This document shows, piece by piece, positions 7,546 to 16,462 of a stretch of DNA of 64,000 bases (positions are counted from its first letter, which is position 1; each line of letters starts with the position of its first letter). Below the pieces are notes generated by a model. The model was not told the origin of the DNA. It searched no databases and saw nothing but the letters and a program-made list of their open reading frames with translations. Made by a program: the position numbers and the translations under genes. The stretch lies in contig DWVE01000027.1 in NCBI GenBank assembly GCA_019120375.1, forward strand, positions 62,001 to 126,000. The letters run 5' to 3'. The DNA comes from Allofournierella_A excrementavium. GTDB taxonomy: Bacteria; Bacillota; Clostridia; Oscillospirales; Ruminococcaceae.

Positions 7546-10500
7546 ATGTCGAAATACTGCGTCAAAAAACCCTACACCGTGGTGGTGGCGGTGGTGATGG
7601 TGATCGTTCTGGGCGTCATCAGCTTCATGAACATGGTCACCGACCTGCTGCCCGCCATGGAACTGCCCTATGTGGTGGTGGTCACCACCATGCCCGGCGC
7701 AAGCCCCGAGCAGGTGGAAAGCCAGATCACCGCGCCGCTGGAGGCGGGCCTGGGCACCGTGAACGGTGTGGCCAATGTCACCAGCACCTCCTCCGAGAAC
7801 GTGAGCACCGTGGTGCTGGAGTTCGACGGCGGCACCAATATGGACAGCGCCATGGTCAACCTGTCCACCGCGGTGGATCAGGTGCGGGGCGCTCTGCCGG
7901 ACACCGCCGGCAACCCCATGCTGCTGCAGATTTCGCCGGACATGCTGCCGGTGATGATCGCCGCGGTGGACATGGAGGGCATGGACGTTTACCAGCTCAC
8001 CGATTTCGCCTCCGAGACGGTCATCCCCGCCTTCGAGCGGCAGGCGGGCGTGGCCAGCGTCAGCGGCACCGGCCTCGTGGAAAAGAGCGTGGAGATACGC
8101 CTCAACGAGGAGAAAATAGAGGCCATCAACACCAAGGTGCTGGCCAGCGTGGACGAGGAACTGGCGGACGCCAAAGCCGAGCTGGACGACGCGCAGAAAA
8201 AGGTGGAGGACGGCCGCGCCGAGCTGGAGAGCGGCAAGACCGCCCTGGAAAACCAGCAGGGCGACACCGCCGCCGAACTGGCGGACGCCAGCGCCCAGCT
8301 GGATTCCGCCATCGCCCAGGCCCAGGCCCTGGCCAGCCAGCAGACCGCCCTGGAGGCCAGCAAGGCCGCGCTGGAAGGGGAGCAGAAAGCCCTGGAAGGC
8401 TACAGCATGCTGAACGCGGCCTTCGCCGGGCTGGAGAGCACGCTGCTGGAGCAGATGGGCGGCCTGTTCGGCAGCTACGAAGAACTGTACGCCGCGTGGA
8501 GCGCGGCCCCGGATATGTTCCCCGGCCTGGACCTGCCCGCCAGCCTCCCGGCCAGCGTGCAAGAGGCGGCCGCAATGCCCGCCGCCGACTTTGAAAAAAT
8601 GAAGGCGCTGCTGAGCCAGGGCCCCATGGCCGGGCAGATGGCCGCCCTCACCCAGGACAGCCTGAAAAGCATGCTGGCCATGGTGGGCGGCAACGCGGAG
8701 GACCCGAGCGCCCGCCTTGACCAGATCGAAGCGGCTCTGGCTGACCTCGACACCGAGCTCATCGCCGCCAAGGCGATGGCCGAGCAGGCCAAGGCCGGGG
8801 TGGAAAAGGCCCAGGAGGCCTACAAGAAGCTGGAGGAGGGCAAGATCCTGGCCGCGGCGGGCTTCGGCAGCGCCTCGGCCCAGCTGGCCGCCGCCGAGAG
8901 CGCCCTCAAGGAGGGCGAGGCCCAGCTGGAGGACGCCCAGGAGCAGTTCGAGGACGCCCGGAAGGCGGCCCTGGAACAGGCGGACATGAGCCAGCTGCTC
9001 ACCAAGGAGATGGTGGCCAATCTGGTCATGGCCCAGAACTTCGCCATGCCCGCCGGCTACCTCTACCAGGGCGAGGACCAGTACCTTTTGAAGGTGGGCG
9101 ACGCTTTTTCCAGCGTGGAGGAAGTGGAGAACGCCCTGCTGCTGCACATGGACGCGGGGGACGTGGGCGATGTGCGCCTGTCCGACGTGGCCGATGTGAC
9201 CGTCATCGACAACTCCGGCGAAAGCTACGCCCGCATGAACGGCAACCCGGCGGTGGCGGTGAGCATCCAGAAGGCATCCACCGCCTCCACCAGCGAAGTG
9301 TCCAAGACGGTGAACGAGGCCATTGAGGAGCTGGAAGCCAAGTATCCCGGCCTGCGCATCACCCCGCTGATGGACCAGGGCGTTTACATCCAGATGACGG
9401 TGGACTCGGTGCTCTCCAACCTTGGCTGGGGCGCGGTGCTGGCGGTGCTGGTGCTGGCTCTCTTCCTCAAGGACCTGCGCCCCACCCTGGTGGTGGCCTT
9501 CAGCATCCCCATCAGCCTGATGTTTGCCGTGGTGCTGATGTACTTCTCCGGCGTCACCCTCAACATGATAAGCCTCTCGGGCCTTGCCCTGGGCGTGGGC
9601 ATGCTGGTGGACAACTCCATCGTGGTGGTGGAGAACATCTACCGCCTGCGGGGCCTGGGGCTTCCGGCGGCAAAGGCGGCCGTGCAGGGCGCAAAGCAGG
9701 TGAGCGGGGCCATCGCGGCCTCCACCCTCACCACCGTCTGCGTGTTCCTGCCCATCGTCTTCACCGACGGCCTCACCCGCCAGCTCTTTGTGGACATGGG
9801 CCTCACCATCGCCTATTCGCTGCTGGCCAGCCTCATCGTGGCCCTCACCCTGGTGCCCACCCTCAGCGCCACCATGCTGCGGGAAAGCAAGGAGAAGCGC
9901 CACCCCTGGTTCGACAAGATGCTGGAAGGCTATGGCCGCGCGCTGGACTTCTGCCTGCGGTTCAAGGCGGTGCCCCTGACGCTGGCCACCGCCCTGCTGG
10001 CGCTGTGCATCTGGCACACCACCCAGATGGGCATGGAGTTCATCCCCAGCATGAGCGCCAACCAGATCAGCGCCACCCTCACCCTGCCCGAAGACACCAA
10101 GCGCGCCGACGCCTACGCCCTCACCGATGAGGCCATGGCGCTGATGCAGCAGGTGGAGGGCGTGGAGACGGTGGGCGCCATGGACGGCGGCGCCGGCATG
10201 AGCATGATGGGCATGGGCGGCGCGGCCGCCTCCGACACCGTGGAGAGCATGAGCTTCTATCTGGTGCTGGACGAAAACGCCGACAGCAAAAAGGCCGCCG
10301 ACGACCTTGCCGCCCTTTCCGCCCAGCTGCCCGGCTGCGAGGTGAGCGTGACCACCTCCAGCATGGACATGTCGGTGCTGGGCGGCAGCGGCGTGGAGCT
10401 CATCGTCCGCGGCCCGGACGTGGACGAACTCAACCGCATCACCCACGATCTGATGGACATCCTCCGGGGCGTGGAAGGGCTGGAAGAGCCCACCAACGGC

Positions 10501-11496
10501 CAGGAGGAGGGCACGCCCCAGCTGCGGCTGGTGGTGGACAAGGACGCCGCCATGCGCTGCGGGCTCACGGTGGCGCAAATTTACAGCGAGCTGGCCTCCG
10601 CCCTGACCACCGAGACCACCTCCACCACCCTCACGGTGGGGGCCGAGGACTACGAGGTGGTGGTGGCGGACGAGCGGGGCCGCCTTGACCGGGACACCCT
10701 GATGAACTACGAGTTCGAGGTGGCCGGCACCGGCCCCGACGCGGAACCTGAGACCCACACCCTCTCCGAGTTCGCCAGCCTGAAAGACGACCTCAGCCTT
10801 GCGGCGGTGAACCGGGAGAACCAGCAGCGGTACATGACCGTGAGCGCGGCGGTGAAGGAGGGCTATAATGCCACCCTCATCAGCCGCGAGATCCAGCCCA
10901 CGCTGGACAGCTACGATATGCCGGACGGCTACACCCTTGAGGTGGGCGGCGAGACCCAGTCGGTGGCGGACGCCATGCAGGATCTGGTGCTGATGATCCT
11001 GCTGGCGGTGGTGTTCATCTACATGATCATGGTGGCTCAGTTCCAGAGCCTGCTGGGGCCCTTCATCGTGATGCTCACCATGCCGCTGGCCTTCACCGGC
11101 GGCCTGGGCGCTTTGTGGATCGCCGGGCTGCCCCTCTCGGTCATCTCCATGCTGGGCTTCCTCATCCTGGCGGGCGTGGTGGTGAACAACGGCATCGTCT
11201 TTGTGGACTATGCCAACCAGCTGCGGCTGGAGGGCATGGAAAAGCGCGCCGCCCTCATCGAGACCGGCAAGACCCGCATGCGGCCCATCCTGATGACCGC
11301 CCTCACCACCATTCTGGCCATGAGCACCATGGCCTTCAGCACCGGCATGGGGGCGGAGCTCTCCAAACCCATGGCGTTGGTCACCATGGGCGGCCTTGGC
11401 TACGCCACCTTGCTCACCCTCTTCATCGTGCCGGTGTTCTATGACCTTCTGTTCCGCAAACCCATGAAAAAGATCGACGTGGACGACGAGGACTGA
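7546..11496 (+). CDS. RND family efflux permease with large coiled-coil insertion
   Basis: 1316 residues, inner-membrane RND permease. TM1 is at about 10-30, then the first porter domain (VVTTMPGASPEQVESQIT). An insertion of about 280 residues (about 198-480) is dominated by heptad-like coiled coil (ELADAKAELDDAQKKVEDG) plus an Ala/Met-rich middle part. TM2-6 follow, with the TM4 signature GVGMLVDNSIVVVENI (proton-relay Asp at 689), a second porter domain with a Met/Gly-rich loop, and TM8-12 ending GLGYATLLTLFIVPVFY. E. coli AcrB is about 1050 residues, so the insertion accounts for the extra length. No membrane fusion or outer-membrane partner gene is adjacent, as expected for a monoderm. 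Substrate unknown: drugs, lipids or heme are all possible. The start at 7546 was chosen because the membrane helix begins immediately after it. Confidence 0.92.
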   Translation: MSKYCVKKPYTVVVAVVMVIVLGVISFMNMVTDLLPAMELPYVVVVTTMPGASPEQVESQITAPLEAGLGTVNGVANVTSTSSENVSTVVLEFDGGTNMDSAMVNLSTAVDQVRGALPDTAGNPMLLQISPDMLPVMIAAVDMEGMDVYQLTDFASETVIPAFERQAGVASVSGTGLVEKSVEIRLNEEKIEAINTKVLASVDEELADAKAELDDAQKKVEDGRAELESGKTALENQQGDTAAELADASAQLDSAIAQAQALASQQTALEASKAALEGEQKALEGYSMLNAAFAGLESTLLEQMGGLFGSYEELYAAWSAAPDMFPGLDLPASLPASVQEAAAMPAADFEKMKALLSQGPMAGQMAALTQDSLKSMLAMVGGNAEDPSARLDQIEAALADLDTELIAAKAMAEQAKAGVEKAQEAYKKLEEGKILAAAGFGSASAQLAAAESALKEGEAQLEDAQEQFEDARKAALEQADMSQLLTKEMVANLVMAQNFAMPAGYLYQGEDQYLLKVGDAFSSVEEVENALLLHMDAGDVGDVRLSDVADVTVIDNSGESYARMNGNPAVAVSIQKASTASTSEVSKTVNEAIEELEAKYPGLRITPLMDQGVYIQMTVDSVLSNLGWGAVLAVLVLALFLKDLRPTLVVAFSIPISLMFAVVLMYFSGVTLNMISLSGLALGVGMLVDNSIVVVENIYRLRGLGLPAAKAAVQGAKQVSGAIAASTLTTVCVFLPIVFTDGLTRQLFVDMGLTIAYSLLASLIVALTLVPTLSATMLRESKEKRHPWFDKMLEGYGRALDFCLRFKAVPLTLATALLALCIWHTTQMGMEFIPSMSANQISATLTLPEDTKRADAYALTDEAMALMQQVEGVETVGAMDGGAGMSMMGMGGAAASDTVESMSFYLVLDENADSKKAADDLAALSAQLPGCEVSVTTSSMDMSVLGGSGVELIVRGPDVDELNRITHDLMDILRGVEGLEEPTNGQEEGTPQLRLVVDKDAAMRCGLTVAQIYSELASALTTETTSTTLTVGAEDYEVVVADERGRLDRDTLMNYEFEVAGTGPDAEPETHTLSEFASLKDDLSLAAVNRENQQRYMTVSAAVKEGYNATLISREIQPTLDSYDMPDGYTLEVGGETQSVADAMQDLVLMILLAVVFIYMIMVAQFQSLLGPFIVMLTMPLAFTGGLGALWIAGLPLSVISMLGFLILAGVVVNNGIVFVDYANQLRLEGMEKRAALIETGKTRMRPILMTALTTILAMSTMAFSTGMGAELSKPMALVTMGGLGYATLLTLFIVPVFYDLLFRKPMKKIDVDDED

Positions 11497-11530
11497 CCCC
11501 CGCCGCCCGAAAGAAAGGATGTCAACAACA

Positions 11531-12463
11531 ATGGCGATGCTTCTCAACTGCCTTGTGCTGGTGGTCGGCTTTGTGCTGCTGGTCAAAGGCGCGGACTTCT
11601 TTGTGGATGGTTCCTCCGGCGTGGCCCGCCGCCTGCGGGTGCCCGGTGTGGTCATCGGCCTCACCGTGGTGGCCATGGGCACCAGCCTGCCGGAGACCTC
11701 GGTGTCCATCACCGCCGGCCTCACCGGCAACAACGGCCTGAGCCTGGGCAACGTCATCGGCTCCAACATCTTCAACCTGATGGTGGTGGCCTGCTTCTGC
11801 GCCCTGGTGATGAGCTTTGTGCCCGACAAGGAGCTGATGGTGCGCGACTTCCCGGTGTGCATCGGCGCCAGCGCCCTGCTGGTGTTCTTCATGTGGGACG
11901 ACACCCTCCAGCGCTGGGAGGGCGTCGTGATGCTGGGCCTGATGGCCGCCTACATCGCCCTCACCGTGGTGCAGGCGCTGGCCTCCCGCACCCCGGAAAG
12001 CGAGGAGGAGCCGGTCAGCCTGCTGCGGTGCATCGCCTTCATCCTGCTGGGCATGGCGGCCATCATCTGGGGCGGCGATCTGGTGGTGGACAGCGCCAGC
12101 AACATCGCCGCCGCGCTGGGCCTCTCCCAGACCCTCATCGGCCTGACCATCGTGGCGGTGGGCACCAGCCTGCCGGAGCTGGCCACCAGCATCGTGGCCG
12201 CCCGCAAGGGCGAGAGCGGCCTTGCGCTGGGCAACGCCGTGGGCTCCTGCATCTTCAACATCCTGTTCATCCTGGGCGCGTCCAGCGCCCTGACCCCCAT
12301 CGAGAGCGCCCGGGGCGTTCTGGTGGACGGCATCATCATGACGGTGCTCACCGCGGCGCTGTTCATCTGGTGCCGCATCAAGGGCCGGATGACCAAGCCC
12401 ATGGGCGCGGCGGGACTGCTGGCCTATGTGGCCTACACCGCCTACCTCATCGTCAACGCATAA
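11531..12463 (+). CDS. Calcium/sodium antiporter, YrbG type
   Basis: 310 residues, about 10 TM helices. The two inverted alpha-repeats of the Ca2+/cation antiporter superfamily are clear: VVAMGTSLPETSVSITAG with GNVIGSNIFN in the first half, and VVAVGTSLPELATSIVAARK with GNAVGSCIFN in the second. The acidic Glu of each GTSLPE motif binds the cation. It exchanges Ca2+ for Na+ or H+ at the cytoplasmic membrane. I chose the ATG at 11531 because AAAGGA (11514-11519) lies 11 nt upstream; the ATG at 11519 overlaps that site. It follows the RND gene by only 34 nt and is probably cotranscribed. Confidence 0.91.
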   Translation: MAMLLNCLVLVVGFVLLVKGADFFVDGSSGVARRLRVPGVVIGLTVVAMGTSLPETSVSITAGLTGNNGLSLGNVIGSNIFNLMVVACFCALVMSFVPDKELMVRDFPVCIGASALLVFFMWDDTLQRWEGVVMLGLMAAYIALTVVQALASRTPESEEEPVSLLRCIAFILLGMAAIIWGGDLVVDSASNIAAALGLSQTLIGLTIVAVGTSLPELATSIVAARKGESGLALGNAVGSCIFNILFILGASSALTPIESARGVLVDGIIMTVLTAALFIWCRIKGRMTKPMGAAGLLAYVAYTAYLIVNA

Positions 12464-12467
12464 AAAG

Positions 12468-12507
12468 ACCGGGCGGACACGTCAAAACGTGTCCGCCCGG
12501 TTTTTTG
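12468..12507. terminator. Bidirectional terminator
   Basis: A perfect 15-bp stem ACCGGGCGGACACGT / ACGTGTCCGCCCGGT with a 4-nt loop and a T6 run. It lies between the convergent antiporter and DUF1624 genes. Confidence 0.92.
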
Positions 12508-12508
12508 T

Positions 12509-13252
12509 TCAGAGATTCAAAAGCCAGCACACCGCCATGCACACCGGCTGATGGATGAGATAAAGCCCCAGGCTGTGCCGCCCGACCCATTCCAGCGGCG
12601 GGCAGGCAAGGCGGGGGAGAAACCCGTCCAGCCGGGGACGGGCCAGCCGGCAGAAGAACCACCCGGCGAGGAACAGGAAAAACCAGGGCGCCAGCGGGAA
12701 GTAGTCGCTGCTGGTGAAGGTCGGCCCCGGCAGGCCCAGAAAGGCCAGGGCGTTCCAGCGGTAGAGCCCGGCGGGCAGTTCCAGCCGCCACAGCCCCAAA
12801 AGCCCCAGATACCCTTCCGGCAGATGGCGGGTGAGGGCAAAGAGAAAGAGACTTGCGCAAAGCCCCGCGGCGGCGGGCAGCTTTTCCAGCGCAGGGCGCA
12901 AAAGCCAGACCAGAAGCACCGCGCAGCCCAGCAGGTTCAAAATGCCGAAGCGCACCGCCTCGCTGGGCAGGGCCAGCAGCGTCACCGCGCTCACCGCAAA
13001 ACCGCACAGATTCAGGATGAGGCCGTGGCGCAGGGCCCGCCGGCCGAGATGAGCGGAGAACCCGGCGGTGAGGATGAAGGTGCAGCAGATGGCCTGCTGC
13101 CAAAGGCGGCTGGGCCAGAGGAAGTACCAGCCCGGCTGCCGGGCGAACACCTCGAACCAGTCATAGCAGAAGTGGAAGGCCACCATGTTCACCACCGCCG
13201 CGCCGCGCAGGATGTCCAGCCAGCGGTAGCGGGTCTTTTGTGCAACAGCCAT
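12509..13252 (-). CDS. DUF1624 (heparan-alpha-glucosaminide acetyltransferase-like) membrane protein
   Basis: 247 residues, about 7 hydrophobic helices. The N-terminus RWLDILRGAAVVNMVAFHF with a charged Asp-Arg pair and conserved His, followed by CYDWFEVF, matches the DUF1624/acyltransferase-3-like group; HSLGLYLIHQP near the C-terminus is also typical. Members are thought to move acetyl or other acyl groups across the membrane; the real substrate here is unknown. It starts 3 nt after the stop of sfsA on the same strand, so the two are cotranscribed. Confidence 0.85.
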   Translation of the reverse strand: MAVAQKTRYRWLDILRGAAVVNMVAFHFCYDWFEVFARQPGWYFLWPSRLWQQAICCTFILTAGFSAHLGRRALRHGLILNLCGFAVSAVTLLALPSEAVRFGILNLLGCAVLLVWLLRPALEKLPAAAGLCASLFLFALTRHLPEGYLGLLGLWRLELPAGLYRWNALAFLGLPGPTFTSSDYFPLAPWFFLFLAGWFFCRLARPRLDGFLPRLACPPLEWVGRHSLGLYLIHQPVCMAVCWLLNL

Positions 13253-13255
13253 GGC

Positions 13256-13951
13256 TCACACTCCTTTTGGCGGAGTCAGGTCGATGGGCACCGGCGCGTC
13301 CAGCGCCATGCTGCCCGGCGTGACCCGGCAGTCCATGGCCAGCAGCTGCACCCCGGCGGCCTGTGCCTCGGCCAGCGCCCGGCCAAAGGCGGGCTGGGTG
13401 GCCCAGTTGGGGCGGAACAGCCGCACCCCCTTCATCTGGATGACCACCAGCACGCAGCACTGCCAGCCCTCAGCGGCCAGCGCGGTCAGCTCCCGCACAT
13501 GCTTCAGGCCCCGCAGGGTGGGCGCGTCGGGAAAGGCGGCGATGCCGTCCTCTTCCAGGGTGCAGCCCTTCACCTCCACCAGCAGCGGCGCGCCGCCGCG
13601 CAAGGCGTGAAAGTCGAAGCGGGAATCCCCCACGGTGTATTCCGCCCGCAGGGCCGAAAGCTCCCCCAGCCCCCCTGCGGCCAGCCACTCGCCGGCGGCC
13701 TTGTTGGGGGCGGCGGAGTCCATGTTGATGAGCAGCGGCCCCTTTTCCACCGCCACCAGGTCCCAGGCGGTCTTGCGGGCGGGATTCTCCGCCCCCGCCA
13801 GATACACCGTGGCGTTCGGCGTCAGCAGCTCGGCGCAGCGGCCGGTGTTCTTCACGTGCACCCGCACCGGCGCGCCGTCCAGAAGCACCTGGGCGGTGAA
13901 GCGGTTCTCTCGCAGAAGAAACTGTGCCGTTCGAATGCGCTCGTATGTCAT
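13256..13951 (-). CDS. sfsA: DNA/RNA nuclease SfsA
   Basis: 231 residues, the normal SfsA length. Conserved family segments: RENRFTAQVLLDG, VHVKNTGRCAELL (OB-like nucleic-acid binding), and a PD-(D/E)XK-like core SRFDFHALRGG with LVEVKGCTL and FPDAPTLRGLKHVREL. Historically called sugar fermentation stimulation protein; the family is now assigned as an OB-fold nuclease. It is the first gene of a two-gene minus-strand operon with the DUF1624 protein; the pairing suggests no obvious shared pathway. Confidence 0.93.
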   Translation of the reverse strand: MTYERIRTAQFLLRENRFTAQVLLDGAPVRVHVKNTGRCAELLTPNATVYLAGAENPARKTAWDLVAVEKGPLLINMDSAAPNKAAGEWLAAGGLGELSALRAEYTVGDSRFDFHALRGGAPLLVEVKGCTLEEDGIAAFPDAPTLRGLKHVRELTALAAEGWQCCVLVVIQMKGVRLFRPNWATQPAFGRALAEAQAAGVQLLAMDCRVTPGSMALDAPVPIDLTPPKGV

Positions 13952-14009
13952 AAAAAGACCCTTTCATGGTGCAGTTTGCGTCGCAAAACGGCATTTTAGG
14001 CCGTTTTGC

Positions 14010-14037
14010 TTGACGGATTTCGCTGTGGTGCTATAAT
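14010..14037 (+). promoter_or_regulatory. Promoter of the lectin-tail gene
   Basis: TTGACG (14010-14015), 16-bp spacer, perfect TATAAT (14032-14037). This is one of the best promoters in the window and suggests high constitutive expression. Confidence 0.78.
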
Positions 14038-14093
14038 AAAATGCAAGGTTTCCGAATGGGGGAAACATGTGAAAAGGAATGGAGGACATTCAT

Positions 14094-14897
14094 ATGAAAA
14101 AGACTGCTCAAACCGTGATCAGTGCTGATAAATATTATACCATCACCGCCGCCAATGGCAAGGTCGTGGAGGTCGCCGACTACAACACCGAGAACGGCGC
14201 CGCCATCCAGCTGTGGGACTACGCCGGCGAGGAGTGGCAGCAGTGGAGCTTCGTGCGCGCGGGCGACGGCGTCTACCGCATCTGCAACCGTTTCACCGGC
14301 AAGATGCTGGACCTGATCGCCGGCGGCGTGGTGGACGGCACCTGGGTCCACCAGTGGGAGGGCGCCAGCGGCTCCAGCCAGCTGTGGGTGCTGGAATCCA
14401 CCGGTGACGGCCGGGTGAAGATCAAGTCCAACCTGTCCGGCAAGTGCCTGGACGTGGTGGGCATGAACCAGGAGAACGGCGCCCGCCTGCAGATCTGGCA
14501 GGACGTGGGCGGCGAGAACCAGACCTGGACCGTGGCCGAGGCCAAGGCCGTCAAGAAGGCCGCCGTCAAGGCCGAGCCCGTGAAGGAGGAGGCCCCCAAG
14601 GCCGCCAAGAAGCCCGCCGCGAAGAAGCCGGCTGCCAAGAAGCCCGCCGCCAAGAAGGCCGCTCCCGCCAAGAAGGCCGAGGCTGTGAAGCCCGCCGCCA
14701 AGGCTGAGCCCGCCAAGAAGGCGGAGGCTGTGAAGCCCGCCGCCAAGGCTGAGCCCGCCAAGAAGGCCGAGGCCGCGAAGCCCGCCGCCAAGGCTGAGCC
14801 CGCCAAGAAGGCCGAGGCTGCGAAGCCCGCCGCCAAGGCCGAGCCCGCCAAGAAGACCGCGGCCGCCAAGCCCGCCGCCAAGAAGACCGGCAAATAA
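14094..14897 (+). CDS. Ricin-type beta-trefoil lectin domain with histone H1-like Lys/Ala/Pro tail
   Basis: 267 residues. Residues 12-148 form a ricin B-type beta-trefoil of three subdomains, marked by QQW (49-51), QLW (96-98) and QTW (143-145). From 150 to the end the protein is almost only Lys, Ala, Pro and Glu, with KKPAAKKPAAKK first and then five 15-residue units of the type KKAEAVKPAAKAEPA (residues 193-267). No signal peptide or membrane segment is visible, so it appears cytoplasmic. The ATG at 14094 follows GGAGGA at 7 nt; 14079 is an alternative start. Such tails resemble histone H1 and bacterial H1-like nucleoid proteins, so nucleic-acid binding is plausible. The role of a sugar-binding fold in this setting is unknown. 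Single gene with its own promoter and terminator. Confidence 0.84.
   Translation: MKKTAQTVISADKYYTITAANGKVVEVADYNTENGAAIQLWDYAGEEWQQWSFVRAGDGVYRICNRFTGKMLDLIAGGVVDGTWVHQWEGASGSSQLWVLESTGDGRVKIKSNLSGKCLDVVGMNQENGARLQIWQDVGGENQTWTVAEAKAVKKAAVKAEPVKEEAPKAAKKPAAKKPAAKKPAAKKAAPAKKAEAVKPAAKAEPAKKAEAVKPAAKAEPAKKAEAAKPAAKAEPAKKAEAAKPAAKAEPAKKTAAAKPAAKKTGK
14670..14894 (+). repeat. Five tandem 45-bp repeats inside the lectin-tail gene
   Basis: Four near-identical 45-nt units and one degenerate unit encode the 15-residue Lys/Ala/Pro/Glu repeat. Differences are mostly single-base (GTG/GCG, GCT/GCC), suggesting recent expansion by slippage. Copy number probably varies between strains. Confidence 0.9.
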
Positions 14898-14915
14898 AAT
14901 AAAGCGCCGAACCAG

Positions 14916-14947
14916 AGCCCCCGGCAGCCTGCCTGCCGGGGGCTTTT
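14916..14947 (+). terminator. Terminator after the lectin-tail gene
   Basis: Stem AGCCCCCGGCAG / CTGCCGGGGGCT followed by TTTT. Confidence 0.85.
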
Positions 14948-15042
14948 CCGGCCCCGTCGGTGACTTTGCTACGGTGGCCGGGGCCGTTTTGTGGTATCAT
15001 GCCCCCATACCCCCCGCCACAAAGGGGAAAGGAGTGTTTTGA

Positions 15043-16410
15043 ATGGGATTTACCGTGGAGACAAGCGTTTCGGCGCTGGCAGTCTTTTTCCAGGGCCTTT
15101 TGAGCTTTTTCTCGCCCTGCGTGCTGCCGCTCATCCCGCTGTACCTGGGCTATCTGGCGGGCGGCGCCTCCGCCGAGGACCTCACCGACCGCCAGCGTCG
15201 CCGCCTGACGCTGCGCAACACCCTGTTTTTCATCCTGGGCATCAGCTTCGCCTTCTTCGTGCTGGGCCTGGGCTTCACCCAGCTGGGCCGCTTTTTCACC
15301 GGCAACCGGGCGCTGGCCGCCCGCATCGGCGGCATCCTGGTGGTGCTGCTGGGCCTGGTGCAGCTGGGCTTTCTGGAAAGCCGCTTCATGCAGCGGGAGT
15401 GGCGGCTGCCCTTTGACCCCAAAAAGTGGGGCACCAGCCCCCTGGCCGCACTGGTGCTGGGCTTCACCTTCAGCTTCGCCTGGACGCCCTGCGTCGGCCC
15501 CGCCCTCACCAGCGTGCTGCTGATGGCCGCCAGCGCCGCCACCCGCGGCCTGGGCTTTGTGCTCATCGGGGTCTACACCCTGGGCTTCGTGCTGCCTTTC
15601 CTGGCGGTGGGCCTGTTCACCAGCCAGGTGCTGGCCTTCTTCAAGCGCCACACCGGCTGGCTCAAGTGGACCGCCCGGGCGGGCGGCGTGCTGCTCATCC
15701 TGATGGGCGTGATGATGTTCACCGGCTGGATGAACGGCTTCACCGCCTACCTCAGCGGAGTCTCCGGCACCGGCGGCCAGAGCACCGCCTCCGTGAGCCA
15801 GAGCGCCTCCCAGCCGGAAAGCGAGCCCGCCGCCGTGCCGGGCAGCGAAAGCCAGAGCCAGAGCAGCGAAAGCCAGAGTGAGAGCGAGAGCAGCCAGAGT
15901 GCCGCGTCCTCCGCGCCGGAGAGCGGTTCCGCCTCCGCCAGCGAGCTGCCCCCCGCGCCGGACTTCACCCTGGTGGACCAGAACGGCCAGGAGCACACCC
16001 TCTCCGACTACAAGGGCAAGGTGGTGTTTTTGAACTTCTGGGCCACCTGGTGCGGCCCCTGCCAGCGGGAGATGCCGGAGATCCAGCAGCTTTATGAGGA
16101 CTGGGGCGAAAACACCGGCGAGGTGGTGGTGTTGGGTGTGGCGAACCCCATGGACCCCGACCGCCCCGGCAACGCCGACAGCCTCACCGCCGGGGAGATC
16201 GGCGACTGGCTGGAGGAAAAGGGCTACACCTATCCCACCGTGATGGATGAGACGGGGGAGATCTTTGCCCAGTACGGCATCAGCGCCTTCCCCACCACCT
16301 TCATGATCGACGCGGACGGCAACGTCTTCGGCTACATCACCGGCAGCCTCACCCGCGACATCATGGACAGCATCATCGAGCAGACCCGCACCGGCGTGCG
16401 CGCCGAGTGA
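15043..16410 (+). CDS. CcdA-type thiol transporter fused to a TlpA-like thioredoxin
   Basis: 455 residues. Residues 1-235 are a CcdA/DsbD-beta membrane domain with six helices; the two active cysteines are visible in FFSPCVLPLIPLYLG (Cys26) and WTPCVGPALTS (Cys150). A Ser/Gln/Glu-rich linker (about 245-305) leads to an extracytoplasmic thioredoxin-like domain of the AhpC/TSA-TlpA type with WCGPC (Cys337, Cys340) and cis-Pro in FPTTF. The membrane half carries electrons from cytoplasmic thioredoxin to the outer domain, so this is a self-contained system for reducing extracellular disulfides or peroxides. CcdA and TlpA are usually separate proteins. It is monocistronic, bounded by terminators. 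Confidence 0.93.
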   Translation: MGFTVETSVSALAVFFQGLLSFFSPCVLPLIPLYLGYLAGGASAEDLTDRQRRRLTLRNTLFFILGISFAFFVLGLGFTQLGRFFTGNRALAARIGGILVVLLGLVQLGFLESRFMQREWRLPFDPKKWGTSPLAALVLGFTFSFAWTPCVGPALTSVLLMAASAATRGLGFVLIGVYTLGFVLPFLAVGLFTSQVLAFFKRHTGWLKWTARAGGVLLILMGVMMFTGWMNGFTAYLSGVSGTGGQSTASVSQSASQPESEPAAVPGSESQSQSSESQSESESSQSAASSAPESGSASASELPPAPDFTLVDQNGQEHTLSDYKGKVVFLNFWATWCGPCQREMPEIQQLYEDWGENTGEVVVLGVANPMDPDRPGNADSLTAGEIGDWLEEKGYTYPTVMDETGEIFAQYGISAFPTTFMIDADGNVFGYITGSLTRDIMDSIIEQTRTGVRAE

Positions 16411-16415
16411 ACGAA

Positions 16416-16448
16416 ACGGCCCCCGGAGGCAAAGCCTCCGGGGGCCGT
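16416..16448. terminator. Hairpin between convergent genes
   Basis: A 15-bp perfect stem ACGGCCCCCGGAGGC / GCCTCCGGGGGCCGT with a 3-nt loop. The T-runs are poor on both sides, but the position between two stops fits a shared terminator. Confidence 0.78.
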
Positions 16449-16462
16449 TCTGTCTTGAAAAA

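Noticed and set aside
7525..11904. A minus-strand frame of about 1459 codons antisense to the RND and antiporter genes
   Set aside because: Its product is a His/Gln/Gly/Ala-rich string without recognisable motifs, whereas the plus strand encodes clear RND and antiporter motifs. Long open antisense frames are expected where codons end in G or C.
14670..14894. Regular 45-bp repeats considered as a CRISPR array
   Set aside because: They are in-frame coding repeats without spacers and there are no cas genes.
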